Source: Bacillus suaedaesalsae
Lineage (GTDB): Bacteria > Bacillota > Bacilli > Bacillales > SA4
NCBI RefSeq assembly: GCF_016890225.1
Contig: NZ_JAFELM010000028.1
Location: 143,144 to 207,143 of the forward strand
Direction: 5' to 3'
DNA: 64,000 bases
Shown here: in pieces, positions 17,679-27,046 of the stretch
Layout of the letters: the number at the start of each line of letters is the position of its first letter
How positions within the stretch are numbered: the first letter of the stretch is position 1
Notes under the pieces: generated by a model
What the model saw: only the letters and a program-made list of their open reading frames with translations
Database searches by the model: none
Told to the model about the DNA's origin: nothing
Program-made: the position numbers and the translations under genes

Positions 17679-18215
17679 TTATTTTGCCTTTGAGAAGTCG
17701 TACACATTATATTCACCATTATTTGAAGAAAATCGCAAAATATTTTTGTCTTCGGGTATTCCGTTAAAAAATGCACCCATGCACCCTGTTGTACATAGGT
17801 GGCCCGCTATTAATATGTTTACCTCTTGACCACAATACTCACTTTCTAAATCTTTCATAAAGTTAAATACTCTATGTAGAAAGGTTGAAATATCCTCTAT
17901 TCCTTTATATACATTAGAATCAGGTAACGGACCATGCATCTTGACTTCTTCTTTCTTTAAACGATCTGCTTCTCCTAAATCAAACACATCAAGACGCGCA
18001 TCTTTTATAGCATCCTTCTTAGAAATCAATTCTGCAGTTTGTACTGCTCGTTCTTGTGGAGATGAGAAAACATGGTCAAATGAAATGTGACCAAGTCTTT
18101 CTCTTAAAAGAATAGCCTGTTTTATTCCGACCTCATTTAAGGACTCGCCAAAACGCCCTTGCAATCTACCTTCTTTATTCAAATCGGTTTGTCCATGCCT
18201 TACTACATAGATCAT
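17679..18215 (-). CDS. Histidine phosphatase (phosphoglycerate mutase-like)
   Basis: A 178-residue protein with the phosphohistidine motif RHGQTDLN at residues 6-13, SSPQERAVQTA, and the second catalytic His in AGHLC. The branch-1 histidine phosphatase family acts on diverse small phosphoesters. No substrate can be assigned. It follows the small membrane protein gene by 12 nt, with GAGGAGG before the ATG at 18215. Confidence 0.85.
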   Translation of the reverse strand: MIYVVRHGQTDLNKEGRLQGRFGESLNEVGIKQAILLRERLGHISFDHVFSSPQERAVQTAELISKKDAIKDARLDVFDLGEADRLKKEEVKMHGPLPDSNVYKGIEDISTFLHRVFNFMKDLESEYCGQEVNILIAGHLCTTGCMGAFFNGIPEDKNILRFSSNNGEYNVYDFSKAK

Positions 18216-18227
18216 AGGTTCCTCCTC

Positions 18228-18497
18228 TTATTCAAATAGCTTAATCTGATACAACAATAACTGAAAGATGAAGAAAGAAATAACAGGAATTACTGAATGT
18301 ATAACTACATAGATTAAGACTCCTTGAATCATCCCCTCTGAAACAAGCCCTTGCAAACTCCCTGTCATAAGAAAAGGAATTAAGATACTCAAAGATAAGC
18401 TAAGTATTAACTTTACCCCTCTTCTTTCCACTGCTTTTCCTTCAAGAAAACACCCTACGCTGATTAACACTAAAAGTCCCATTAATATAAACGTCAT
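18228..18497 (-). CDS. Small hydrophobic membrane protein, unknown
   Basis: An 89-residue protein with three predicted membrane helices. The start is ATG at 18497 with an AGGTG site upstream. It lies just ahead of the histidine phosphatase gene, so the two are probably co-transcribed. No family recognised. Confidence 0.65.
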   Translation of the reverse strand: MTFILMGLLVLISVGCFLEGKAVERRGVKLILSLSLSILIPFLMTGSLQGLVSEGMIQGVLIYVVIHSVIPVISFFIFQLLLYQIKLFE

Positions 18498-18623
18498 GCT
18501 AACACCTGCTATTTTAATAGAATTGAATGTATGGATGGAGCCAACCTACAATCTTAATTAATGTAATTTCTTTAACCTTCTATAGATAGAGAGCTAGTAA
18601 ATCCTCTATTATCTATAAAAACT

Positions 18624-18899
18624 TCATTCTGTTTTCCTAGCTTGTTTTTCAAGGAGTTGTTTGAATTGTTCTTGTGCTTTTGGATTATGCGTTAAACGTT
18701 TTACACGCCTCTCACTTTGCAGGTACAAGCGCACATTGCGATTAACGTTAAATAAACGACGATATCTTTCATTTTCATTGATCTGTAAAAACCAATCGTA
18801 TTGTTTTAACCCTTCGATATGTTTATCTATTTTTCTCGTATCTAAACTCACTTTGCCGGAATAGGCTGCTTCTAATAAAGATAGGATAAAATCAAGCAT
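18624..18899 (-). CDS. Basic helical protein of unknown function
   Basis: A 91-residue protein, rich in Lys, Arg and Gln and predicted all-helical. Its start overlaps the end of the Nudix gene by 8 nt (18892-18899), so it is likely translationally coupled to it. No known domain is recognised. Confidence 0.6.
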   Translation of the reverse strand: MLDFILSLLEAAYSGKVSLDTRKIDKHIEGLKQYDWFLQINENERYRRLFNVNRNVRLYLQSERRVKRLTHNPKAQEQFKQLLEKQARKTE

Positions 18900-19365
18900 T
18901 GTAACCCCTCGAATGAATCATCTCCATATACTCTTCTATCATTTTACGGTGACTGCCTATCATTTTCTCAGGAAATTCTTCTGGTTGGAAAAAATCAACT
19001 TTAATTGATTCCTCCAGGTCAACGACCAATCCACCCGAGAAATCCTTTGTATAGTAAGCTGTTGTTACCACATAAAATTCATCACCATTTTCAGCTTTTA
19101 TAAATTGGTCCTGACCAGAATAGACATTCAGTAATTGTAGGTTTTCAACATATAATCCCGTTTCTTCAAACACTTCGCGTTTCGCTACCTCTTCGGTTGA
19201 TTCTCCTAATTCCATTAGTCCACCAGGTAGTCCCCAAACACCATTAGGGAATTTTCTCTGTTGAAGGAGTATTCTCCCTTGCTCATCTGCAATGATGACA
19301 ACAGAACCTACAAAAATTAATGGTCTGTGGCCGACTAGTTTTCTTAATTCTTCAATATAACCCAA
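18892..19365 (-). CDS. Nudix hydrolase
   Basis: A 157-residue Nudix protein. The Nudix box GGLMELGESTEEVAKREVFE (with EETGL following) fits G-x5-E-x7-REUxEExGU. It hydrolyses a nucleoside diphosphate linked to another moiety; the substrate is unspecified. Starts at TTG 19365 with AGGAGG 7 nt upstream; this site overlaps the end of the broken lipoprotein gene. Confidence 0.85.
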   Translation of the reverse strand: MGYIEELRKLVGHRPLIFVGSVVIIADEQGRILLQQRKFPNGVWGLPGGLMELGESTEEVAKREVFEETGLYVENLQLLNVYSGQDQFIKAENGDEFYVVTTAYYTKDFSGGLVVDLEESIKVDFFQPEEFPEKMIGSHRKMIEEYMEMIHSRGYNA

Positions 19366-19376
19366 ACGTCTTCCTC

Positions 19377-19668
19377 CTATTTTCTTGGTACGTATCCCAG
19401 TATTTCTTTCGTTTCTTTGTCCATATATAGTGTTACTGGTCCTAGAAGGACATCATCACTTGTTTTAAACGAGATCACTAAAGTCCTCTTGGTCAATCAT
19501 AAAATCTTCTTGTTTTTTAATCTCATAAACATTTGCTCGTTTCCAGTTTTTAATAGATACCCGAGTTGGTTCTTCTAAAGATTCATAAGCAATTTGGATT
19601 TCATCTGAATACTCGGTGTTACATGCTACTAAAATAAATAATAATAAAATGCTTATTAGCTTCTTCAT
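19377..19668 (-). pseudogene. Lipoprotein gene with a frameshift
   Basis: The intact start encodes a signal and lipobox (MKKLISILLLFILVAC) and runs to a TAA at 19465. Just past the stop, another frame continues sensibly as KTSDDVLLGPVTLYMDKETK and ILGYVPRK to a TAG at 19377-19379. A single-base change in the GTTTAAAA stretch near 19465-19470 would join them into a protein of about 96 residues. The most likely reading is a frameshifted lipoprotein of unknown function; a sequencing error in the homopolymer is the alternative. Confidence 0.65.
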
Positions 19669-19670
19669 AC

Positions 19671-20369
19671 CTATTCATTCTGTCTAAACGCATGATTTAC
19701 TGCCTCAATCGCATGAATCATTGTTGTATCAAACAACGGTATATCTGTGTGTTTTTGTTTTACTAACAATCCAATTTCTGTACAACCTAATATGATGCCC
19801 TCTGCTCCCTCATCAACTAGACGATTAATGACTTTGAGATAGTACTCTCTTGACGATTCTTTTATTATTCCTAAACATAACTCTTCAAAAATAATTTGAT
19901 TTATTATTTCTCGTTCCTCTAATTTTGGAATAACAGAATCAATTCCATTCAATTGTAATCGAGATGTATAAAAGTCCTGTTCCATTGTATATTTCGTTCC
20001 GAGTAACCCAACTTTTTTCAAACCTGATTCGTTAATCTGTTTTGCTATTGTATCCGCAATATGTAGTAATGGGATGTTTATTTTTTGTTCAATCACATCA
20101 CTCACTTTATGCATTGTATTCGTACAAATAACAACACAGTCCGCACCTGCCAGTTGCAAAGAATAAGCAGCATTTGCTAAAACCTCACCAGCACGATTCC
20201 ATTCTCCTTCTAGCTGATATCTTTGTATTTCTGCAAAATCAACACTATACAATATACAGTTAGCTGAGTGTAGTCCTCCGAGCTTTCTTTTCACTTCTTC
20301 GTTCACAATTCGATAATACTCAGCTGAGGATTCCCAGCTCATTCCGCCAATTAACCCAATCGTTTTCAT
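19671..20369 (-). CDS. Aspartate/glutamate racemase family protein
   Basis: A 232-residue product from the ATG at 20369 (AAAGAGGG upstream). It opens TIGLIGGMSWESSAEYY and carries the two catalytic Cys: VICTNTMHK (first half) and LGCTEIGLL (second half). This fits cofactor-independent amino-acid racemases of the Asp/Glu/hydantoin group. Substrate is likely aspartate or a broad amino acid set. It lies 2 nt before the lipoprotein remnant. Confidence 0.85.
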   Translation of the reverse strand: MKTIGLIGGMSWESSAEYYRIVNEEVKRKLGGLHSANCILYSVDFAEIQRYQLEGEWNRAGEVLANAAYSLQLAGADCVVICTNTMHKVSDVIEQKINIPLLHIADTIAKQINESGLKKVGLLGTKYTMEQDFYTSRLQLNGIDSVIPKLEEREIINQIIFEELCLGIIKESSREYYLKVINRLVDEGAEGIILGCTEIGLLVKQKHTDIPLFDTTMIHAIEAVNHAFRQNE

Positions 20370-20505
20370 AAAAATCCCTCTTTCCATAAGATGTAGTTTC
20401 TACAATATTCCACATTACTTAATAGATTCCTCCTACCCTTCAAATAAAGGAAAATACAAGTTACATGTAGAATCCTAATAAAATGTCAACTTAGGAGGTA
20501 TTATC

Positions 20506-21276
20506 TTGAATAAACAACAATTACTTGATATTTATACAAAAGAACAGCGTATAGAAGCCAATCATCCCGGATGGGAGCGAATTGTGACAGAACACACCGT
20601 TCGGAATGTCTCTATGTTTGGAGAAAAGGGATTTGTTATCTATTCAAACTTAAATAAAGAAAATGTACATGCAATCATTGATCAAGAGATACAGTACTTC
20701 AAAAGCATCTCTCAAGGGTTTGAATGGAAATGCTATGACTATGATCAACCTGATAACATAAAGGATATCTTAATTGAAAAAGGATTTACTGTGGAAGATC
20801 CTGAAGCTTTGCTAGTATTAGATATTGAATCTAAGAAAGACTTACTAGCCATGAACATTTCACCTGAAATTGTCAGAATCACTGACGACAAAGGCATTGA
20901 TGGTATTGTTTCGCTTGAAGATGCAATCTGGAATGAATCACATGCCGAACTTGGAGAAAGGCTGAAGCGTGATTTGAAGGATGACCCTGAAAATCTCTTG
21001 ATTTATGCTGCAATAATTGACGGAAAAGTTGTGAGTGGTGCTTGGATGTACTTGCATGAAGGAACTTCGTTTGGAAGTCTTTGGGGCGGTTCAACTCTTC
21101 CGGAATACCGAGGAAGAGGCATTTATACGTCCTTAATCGCCATTCGCGCTCAATATGCGTTGAAAAAAGGCTATAAATTACTAACGGTTGATGCAAGCCC
21201 TATGAGTGCCCCTATTCTTCAAAAACGTGGATTTGAATTACTTGCTTATTCATATCCTTGTAACTCACCAGAATAA
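20506..21276 (+). CDS. GNAT-family N-acetyltransferase
   Basis: A 256-residue protein with an N-terminal domain of about 110 residues and a C-terminal GNAT fold; the acetyl-CoA loop is seen as LPEYRGRGIYTSL, followed by a late ASPMSAPILQKRGFEL. TTG start at 20506 with AGGAGG upstream. Substrate unknown. Transcribed divergently from the racemase. Confidence 0.8.
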   Translation: MNKQQLLDIYTKEQRIEANHPGWERIVTEHTVRNVSMFGEKGFVIYSNLNKENVHAIIDQEIQYFKSISQGFEWKCYDYDQPDNIKDILIEKGFTVEDPEALLVLDIESKKDLLAMNISPEIVRITDDKGIDGIVSLEDAIWNESHAELGERLKRDLKDDPENLLIYAAIIDGKVVSGAWMYLHEGTSFGSLWGGSTLPEYRGRGIYTSLIAIRAQYALKKGYKLLTVDASPMSAPILQKRGFELLAYSYPCNSPE

Positions 21277-21280
21277 ACGA

Positions 21281-21320
21281 TGAGTCGTGAAAGGTTTTAG
21301 TCCATTTCACGACTCTTTTT
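21281..21320. terminator. Bidirectional terminator between GNAT and HIT genes
   Basis: GAGTCGTGAAA...TTTCACGACTC with A/T runs, lying between convergent genes. Confidence 0.85.
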
Positions 21321-21716
21321 ACGTTCATTTACATTACTTTTAAACAAATGACGAATTCCTTTTCCCGCTAACGGTTCATCCTCGAATCTAGGAATGACAT
21401 GGAAATGGGCATGAAATACGTGCTGTCCAGCAACATCCCCACAATTCCACCCTAGGTTATAGCCTTGTGGTTTATGGGATTCATCAATGTATGCCTTCAC
21501 CTCATGAAGAAGTGAATATGTGGCATCCCATTCCTCACGTGTTAAATCAAACGCTGTTTCTCGATGTTGCTTTGGAATAATTAAACCCGAACCTTCTAAA
21601 ATACTCCCTTTTATTTGAACTGAATCAAGTTGAATAAATATACAATGTTCATTGCTAAACAGAATATTTTGGTCAGGAACCAGCTCTAAATGACAAAAAA
21701 CACAATCTTTATGCAT
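21297..21716 (-). CDS. HIT-family nucleotide hydrolase
   Basis: A 139-residue histidine-triad protein: C5-x2-C8 at the N-terminus and the triad H102-A-H104-F-H106 (HAHFHVI). Members hydrolyse phosphoramidates or dinucleoside polyphosphates. It is one of three HIT-type proteins in this window. Convergent with the GNAT gene and sharing its terminator. Confidence 0.85.
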   Translation of the reverse strand: MHKDCVFCHLELVPDQNILFSNEHCIFIQLDSVQIKGSILEGSGLIIPKQHRETAFDLTREEWDATYSLLHEVKAYIDESHKPQGYNLGWNCGDVAGQHVFHAHFHVIPRFEDEPLAGKGIRHLFKSNVNERKKSREMD

Positions 21717-21892
21717 GATTTTCTCCTTTGTTTTGTTAAAAATATAATTCTATTAAACTCTCTACATTCCTCCTTTACCCAGACAATTACTTTTGGGAGT
21801 AATTTATTGTTAATCCAAGAGTAAATAAACATTGCTTTATAACGGAATTATATTTACTATTAAAAGTAACAATGAAGAAAAGAGGGATTATA

Positions 21893-23575
21893 ATGTCTAG
21901 TTTGGAGCATTCTTTAGCATTAGATATGAATACATATGAAGATGAATTTACACAATTACTTCAGAGGTTTGAGTCCTCAACGTCCTACATAGAGCAACAA
22001 CAGTACTTCGAAGAAATAAATCGTCACCGCTTTTACTTCGAAGCTTCACTAAACTTTGCGAGATTACAGTATTACCTTGAACTAACTAATGAAAAACACA
22101 AAGAAACATACCTATACCTTACAAAATTAGAACCACGCTATTTACAGCTTGTGACGTCATATTACCGTACAATTCTTAACGCTACCTACCGAAACGGATT
22201 AGAACAACACTATGGCAAGCAATTATTTCTACTAGCAGAAATTAAACAATCCTCCTACTCCAAAGAAGTCGAAAAAGAAATTAATAAAGAAAATCAATTA
22301 CTACTAGAATATAACCAACTACGTGCTAGCGCCAAAATTAATTTTCAAGGCAACACTCTTAATCTATCAACTATTACACCCTACTTAACCAACAATGATC
22401 GCGAAATCCGAAAACAAGCTCACCTTGCTAAAAGTGAGTTTTATAAAGAAAATGAAGATAAATTTGATCAATTATTGGATGAGCTTGTTAAAATAAGACA
22501 TTCGATTGCAACAAAGCTTGGTTACTCCTCCTTTGTCGAACTAGGATACCATCGAATGAATCGTACAAGTAATAATTCTGAGGATCTAAGAATTTATCGT
22601 AACGAAGTGAAAACCGTTGGAGTCCCGTTTATTTCAAAACTAAAGAAAATGCAGCAACAACGAATTGGAGTAAAGCAGCTCAAGTATTATGATGAGAATT
22701 ACGTCTTTCCTAATGGATTACCCAAGCCACAAGGAACAGATGAAGAAATTATGTCTCTCCTCCATAGGATGTTTACAGAGTTATCACCTGAGACAAAAGA
22801 ATTTTTTGAATACATGATAAGCAAAAATTTAATGGATACAGAATCTAGAGAACATAAAATAGGCGGAAATTTTGCGACTTTTATTAGCAAGGATCAATTA
22901 CCTTTTATTTTTACGAACTTTCATGGTACTTCAAATGATATACGCGTTTTTACTCATGAAGCTGGTCATGCCTTCCAGTTTTATATGTCTATACATTGGA
23001 ACATACCAGAATATTTGATACCTTATGACTCATGTGAAATTTTTTCGTTTGCTATGGAGAGATTGACATGGCCGTGGATGGAGCTTTTCTTCGGAGAAGA
23101 GACAAATCTATACAAATTCTCACACTTAACCAATGCCTTTATGTTTATGCCAGTTGCTAGTGTAATTGATGAGTTTGAACATTACTTGTATGAAAATCCA
23201 ACAGCATCCATTACTGAACGCAAACATACATGGAGGAAATTTGAAAAAGAGTACCTCCCAGAACGAGATTATGATGATAATGAATTTTGGGAATCTGGAA
23301 CAAGTTTTTACGATTTTGCTCATTTATTCTTATCACCGTTCTATTTTATGGATTATGACCTAGCTCACTTTCTCTCTGTTCAACTATGGGAAAAATCTCA
23401 AACAAATCCAAATGAGGCGTGGAAATGCTTCCTAGAAATGTGCCATCACGGTGGTCATCATTCTTTCAACGAACATATAAAATCTGCAAAACTATACTCT
23501 CCTTTTGAAGAAGGTAGCTTAAAACAATTACTAAGCTCCGTGGAAAAATGGATCGAGCAAAATAAGATAGATTAA
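21893..23575 (+). CDS. M3-family oligoendopeptidase
   Basis: A 560-residue metallopeptidase. The zinc motif HEAGH (H355, E356, H359) lies in FTHEAGHAFQFY, with downstream YDSCEIFSFAME supplying the third Glu ligand. Length fits the PepF/M3-type oligoendopeptidase group, which cleaves short peptides in the cytoplasm. I chose the ATG at 21893, with AGAGGGATTATA upstream, over earlier in-frame codons. Monocistronic; a dispersed repeat follows. Confidence 0.85.
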   Translation: MSSLEHSLALDMNTYEDEFTQLLQRFESSTSYIEQQQYFEEINRHRFYFEASLNFARLQYYLELTNEKHKETYLYLTKLEPRYLQLVTSYYRTILNATYRNGLEQHYGKQLFLLAEIKQSSYSKEVEKEINKENQLLLEYNQLRASAKINFQGNTLNLSTITPYLTNNDREIRKQAHLAKSEFYKENEDKFDQLLDELVKIRHSIATKLGYSSFVELGYHRMNRTSNNSEDLRIYRNEVKTVGVPFISKLKKMQQQRIGVKQLKYYDENYVFPNGLPKPQGTDEEIMSLLHRMFTELSPETKEFFEYMISKNLMDTESREHKIGGNFATFISKDQLPFIFTNFHGTSNDIRVFTHEAGHAFQFYMSIHWNIPEYLIPYDSCEIFSFAMERLTWPWMELFFGEETNLYKFSHLTNAFMFMPVASVIDEFEHYLYENPTASITERKHTWRKFEKEYLPERDYDDNEFWESGTSFYDFAHLFLSPFYFMDYDLAHFLSVQLWEKSQTNPNEAWKCFLEMCHHGGHHSFNEHIKSAKLYSPFEEGSLKQLLSSVEKWIEQNKID

Positions 23576-23699
23576 AGAAAAAAACTGGGACATAACTTAA
23601 TAAATCATCCTCAAAGGGCAATAATATCTAAATTATTCTACCCATTAAATAGTATAATTTTTTCCGCATACTTTGATTTATTAATTAGTTAAGCTGGAA

Positions 23700-23872
23700 G
23701 AACAAGTTCGTTCCATTGCGCTACAGACACTCGCTTTCCGCGGGGAGGAAGCTGATGGTTATTTTCACTATCGTGAAAAAACCTACCTCCTCGCCTGCGC
23801 CTGCGGGGTCTCAGCCTTTCCTCTACTTCCCGCAGGAGTCGAGTGTCTTCCACTCCATTCCACTAGTTTTTA
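23700..23872 (-). repeat. Dispersed Bacillaceae palindromic repeat, copy 1
   Basis: Read on the minus strand it contains GACACTCGACTCCTGCGGGA near one end and CCCCGCGGAAAGCGAGTGTC near the other, with GAGACCCCGCAGGCG between. The ends are imperfect inverted repeats (GACACTCG/CGAGTGTC). It carries an extra ~35 bp centre with a TTTTCAC..GTGAAAA palindrome absent from copy 2. The flanks from 23576 have no gene; TGGGACATAAC at about 23588 may mark an outer boundary. Confidence 0.8.
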
Positions 23873-23923
23873 AAAATAGTAAGCAAAATCAAACAAATCT
23901 ATTGAAAGCAACAAATAAAGACC

Positions 23924-24025
23924 CTAACGAATAGCTGAAAGATTCATTAAAATATCACCTAATCGTTCCGGTTTATCAATGGCTGAAATACTTATGTTCC
24001 AACCTCTTTTTGCTACAAATTGCAC
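23924..24025 (-). pseudogene. Possible gene remnant
   Basis: A 33-codon minus-strand frame reads VQFVAKRGWNISISAIDKPE and on to ILMNLSAIR before a TAG. It looks protein-like, but has no start signal and no open frame upstream. Probably the decayed end of a lost gene, beside a dispersed repeat. Low certainty. Confidence 0.3.
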
Positions 24026-24105
24026 TCGTTTGGTTCAAAATATTAGCATTACATCAAACTTAAATTTGTATTCTAACCCAAGTCTAGTAACACGAAATGA
24101 TTAGT

Positions 24106-24126
24106 AAGGTTGGGGACCTTTTTTAT
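24106..24126 (+). terminator. Orphan terminator-like hairpin
   Basis: AAGGT-TGGGG-ACCTT followed by TTTTTATTT on the plus strand. No intact plus-strand gene ends here, so it may belong to lost sequence. Confidence 0.4.
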
Positions 24127-24156
24127 TTCACGTATATAGACAAGTTTAGGAAAAGT

Positions 24157-25209
24157 TTACTTAAAAGACTCAGCAATTTTTATCATCGTTTCTTTTGAAA
24201 GCCTTTCATTTGAAGTGAATAAATAGGAAACATCTTCTTCAATCCATTTTACGACTACACCTTCCATATAGAGGCCTTTATTACCATTTATACTAATTAC
24301 CTGATTACTATTTCTCCCTTCATCATGGAAAAAAGCATCAGGATCTGCAGTATCCGCACTTATGGTAAAAAGCACACCATCCTCTCCATTAAGTTGAATC
24401 ACTACGTTTTTTGGGGCATATGGATTATTTGGATTACCTTCAACTATTTCATGTCCAATAATTTTAACAGGGAGTTTACTTGGTAGTTCATGTTCTATTC
24501 CTCTTTTCTTCAATTCAACAGCTATACCCTCATTATCATAATCTACCAGCTTTAGATTACTATCCAGTAAGTAATCCTGATTTTCGTCCGTTGGTGCATC
24601 ACGAATGTATAGGATGACATCACCATAAACTTTTTCATCTAGTACGACTTTAAATTTCCAAAAACCACTGAGAGGTGCACTAGCAAATAAAGTATATCGT
24701 TGTAAACTATCGTAACCAGAAGAAGGTTGAGTAATAGTAGTGGGAGGCTGAATGGTTATCTGTAAACCACTATCTTTATGGGTTGCATATATGGCCATTT
24801 TTTTCCCGTTAAATGTTTCAAATGATTCTGTGAAACTGAAGATATATCCGTATGATTTTTTGGCAGTAAGTGCAGGATCTGGCAGGATCTCGAATAATAC
24901 CTTATTTTCCTTCACAAACTCATTTCGCGGCTCCCAATCTTCTTTAACTGTTTCTAAATTTGTTCCTCCATGAGAGGATTCCGGATTCGATGTGAGCTTA
25001 TTTATTTCAACGATTAAGAAGATCATGGCTAACGAAATGGTTATAGGAGTAATTGCAAAAATCAAATACCTTTTCACCTTACTAGGCATCATCCGGTCTT
25101 TCGCAAGTATAGCTTTTTTTATCTTAGATTTTTGAAATTCAGTGAAATGTCTTCCCTTATGTGTTGTAGAATTCATTGATTTACGTAAATTTATTAGCTT
25201 TTCCTCCAT
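24157..25209 (-). CDS. Membrane-anchored anti-sigma factor (DUF4179-like)
   Basis: A 350-residue protein from the ATG at 25209 (AAGGAG 8 nt upstream; a GTG at 25218 lies inside that site). A cytoplasmic N-terminus of about 45 residues is followed by one transmembrane helix and a long outer domain. The start overlaps the end of the ECF sigma gene (25181), the usual layout of a sigma/anti-sigma pair. It should sequester the sigma factor until an envelope signal arrives. The family name is a guess from architecture. Confidence 0.7.
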   Translation of the reverse strand: MEEKLINLRKSMNSTTHKGRHFTEFQKSKIKKAILAKDRMMPSKVKRYLIFAITPITISLAMIFLIVEINKLTSNPESSHGGTNLETVKEDWEPRNEFVKENKVLFEILPDPALTAKKSYGYIFSFTESFETFNGKKMAIYATHKDSGLQITIQPPTTITQPSSGYDSLQRYTLFASAPLSGFWKFKVVLDEKVYGDVILYIRDAPTDENQDYLLDSNLKLVDYDNEGIAVELKKRGIEHELPSKLPVKIIGHEIVEGNPNNPYAPKNVVIQLNGEDGVLFTISADTADPDAFFHDEGRNSNQVISINGNKGLYMEGVVVKWIEEDVSYLFTSNERLSKETMIKIAESFK

Positions 25210-25744
25210 TGCCTTCACTCCTTTCCATTATTACTTTCAATTTTTCTCTACCTCTATTTAACCTAGTTTTAATAGTATTTTTATTTAACAGCAGTAACTC
25301 ACTTATTTCCTCAATTGATAATTCCTCATAATAATAAAGTGTAATCACTTCCCGATATTTAATTGGCAACGATAAAACACTTATCGATAAAAGCTCTTCA
25401 TCACTTTGATAAATCAAGCTCATTTCTGGTGTTAGTTCCTTTGCATGAAAAAAACGGAACAGATTTGAATCGTGTATCACTCTTTTCATATATAAACTCT
25501 TTAGAGTATCTTTACATTTATTAATCGTAATTTTATAAATCCATGATTTAAAATAGACAATCGTATCCATATTTTCAAAATGATGATAGCAAGTAATAAA
25601 TACATCCTGTACAACATCCTCAGCTAAGTTCCAATCCTTTAAGTAGTTGTACGCCAGCTTGGTAAGTCTTTCCCCATACTCATCCATAATCTGTTCTATC
25701 CATGCATCCTTTCTACCAACATACTCACTATTGGTTTCTTTCAA
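25181..25744 (-). CDS. ECF RNA polymerase sigma factor
   Basis: A 187-residue ECF-type sigma factor. Region 2 is seen in YNYLKDWNLAEDVVQDVFIT, and region 4 in LPIKYREVITLYYYEELSIE and TIKTRLNRGREKLK. TTG start at 25744 with AGAGGTGAG upstream. Paired with the overlapping anti-sigma gene. The promoter region upstream may be autoregulated; I could not assign an ECF element by eye. Confidence 0.85.
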   Translation of the reverse strand: MKETNSEYVGRKDAWIEQIMDEYGERLTKLAYNYLKDWNLAEDVVQDVFITCYHHFENMDTIVYFKSWIYKITINKCKDTLKSLYMKRVIHDSNLFRFFHAKELTPEMSLIYQSDEELLSISVLSLPIKYREVITLYYYEELSIEEISELLLLNKNTIKTRLNRGREKLKVIMERSEGNGGKANKFT

Positions 25745-25916
25745 TAGAACTCACCTCTTTTCTGTTAATGCTATGACGATTGAGAATTAAATCGGTTTCA
25801 TTTTTTTTAAATCCTCCTGACAGTTTACTAGTGTTAATAAGTGAAACTACTCAAGTGAACCTTTCACCCGTCTCATTTGTATAGTTAGTAAATATGTTTA
25901 ATTGGAGATGGTACAA

Positions 25917-26288
25917 ATGAACACAGGATGGATTGTTTCTCTAATTGTTGCAGGTTTCCTAATGATTTTTATTTTAGCAATTGCGATTCCAATGGATCGA
26001 AAGCACATTGTGCGTGAAAATGGTAAAATTAATTATAAAAAAACGAAAGTATATTTAAGATGGAATGTGTTTGATACACTTACGATTGTATTAGCAATCT
26101 ATTCAATTATTTGTGTACAAATCCTAAACTTTCTAGTTTCTAGTGGTGAAACGGTTGAAAACGTTTATGTGCAATTTTTTACAAACCAATCACAAGTGTG
26201 GACTTTAGTATCCATCATTTATTTAATTGGGAGAGTATCCATGACTTTAAAATCAATAAAGGAACGCTGGGGCGATGATATTGAGTAA
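25917..26288 (+). CDS. Membrane protein of unknown function ahead of a second ECF sigma gene
   Basis: About 123 residues from the ATG at 25917 (GGAG upstream), with three hydrophobic segments. Its end overlaps the next sigma gene by 14 nt, making a three-gene unit with 26275-26814 and 26801-27040. Perhaps a sensor or regulator of that sigma factor; inference from layout only. Confidence 0.65.
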   Translation: MNTGWIVSLIVAGFLMIFILAIAIPMDRKHIVRENGKINYKKTKVYLRWNVFDTLTIVLAIYSIICVQILNFLVSSGETVENVYVQFFTNQSQVWTLVSIIYLIGRVSMTLKSIKERWGDDIE

Positions 26289-26814
26289 TCGTGAAGATGA
26301 ATGGATGATAGCTTTTCAAAATGGGGATGAAGAAGCTTTAGGAAGAATTTACACCTTACTAAAACCTTCTTTATATTCGTTTATCTTTCGTTATACAAGA
26401 GATGAGCAGTTAAGTATTGATATCGTTCAGGATACCTTTGTCAATCTTCAGCGTTATAAGCATGGCTTTAATCCAAAACATGGGAAGCTAAAATCATACA
26501 CATTTCAAATAGCCTATCGATTAATGATTACGAAAATAAATCGTCGCAACAAATTGAGGAATCTTCTTCCCTTTCTGGCACCAATTCAAGTTAAAGACAT
26601 ACCACATTCAGAAAGAATGACAATTCGAGAAGCGATATCTCGTCTTCCTGAAGTACATCGTGCTGTTATTCTACTTTTCTACTATCATGATATGCCCCAA
26701 GAAGAAATCGCGAAGATTCTTGGAATTCCGATAGGAACTGTTAAATCAAGACTACACACAGCGATCAAAAAGTTAAAAGAAGAACTGGAGGGAGACGAAT
26801 ATGGACTCCTTTAA
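26275..26814 (+). CDS. ECF-type RNA polymerase sigma factor
   Basis: A 179-residue sigma factor. Region 2 is seen in SIDIVQDTFVNLQRY, region 4 in LPEVHRAVILLFYYHDMPQE and GTVKSRLHTAIKKLKE. The start at 26275 overlaps the upstream gene, and its end overlaps the next small gene, so the three are translationally linked. It differs in sequence from the sigma factor at 25181. Confidence 0.85.
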   Translation: MILSNREDEWMIAFQNGDEEALGRIYTLLKPSLYSFIFRYTRDEQLSIDIVQDTFVNLQRYKHGFNPKHGKLKSYTFQIAYRLMITKINRRNKLRNLLPFLAPIQVKDIPHSERMTIREAISRLPEVHRAVILLFYYHDMPQEEIAKILGIPIGTVKSRLHTAIKKLKEELEGDEYGLL

Positions 26815-27040
26815 GAAGGAACATCATTTGCAATCAAAACTGAACGAATATCATGTTGACATCCCAGATTTCCCTATGAAATCAAACAAGTGGATTCGAT
26901 TTATAAGTTTTCTAGCCTCACCTACAAAAGATCCGTTTGAATCAATCATTTCAACATCAGGCGGAATAATGTCGCTAAAAATTGTTCCCCTTATTGGAAC
27001 TGCTGCTATCGCATTACTACAAGTGTTCATTCTACTGTAA
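26801..27040 (+). CDS. Small single-pass membrane protein, candidate anti-sigma factor
   Basis: A 79-residue protein. The first ~50 residues are polar and cytoplasmic and one helix (about 57-78) lies at the C-terminus. It overlaps the sigma gene by 14 nt. Size and placement fit a minimal anti-sigma factor, although no zinc-binding motif is present. Unproven. Confidence 0.6.
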   Translation: MDSFKKEHHLQSKLNEYHVDIPDFPMKSNKWIRFISFLASPTKDPFESIISTSGGIMSLKIVPLIGTAAIALLQVFILL

Positions 27041-27046
27041 ACACAA

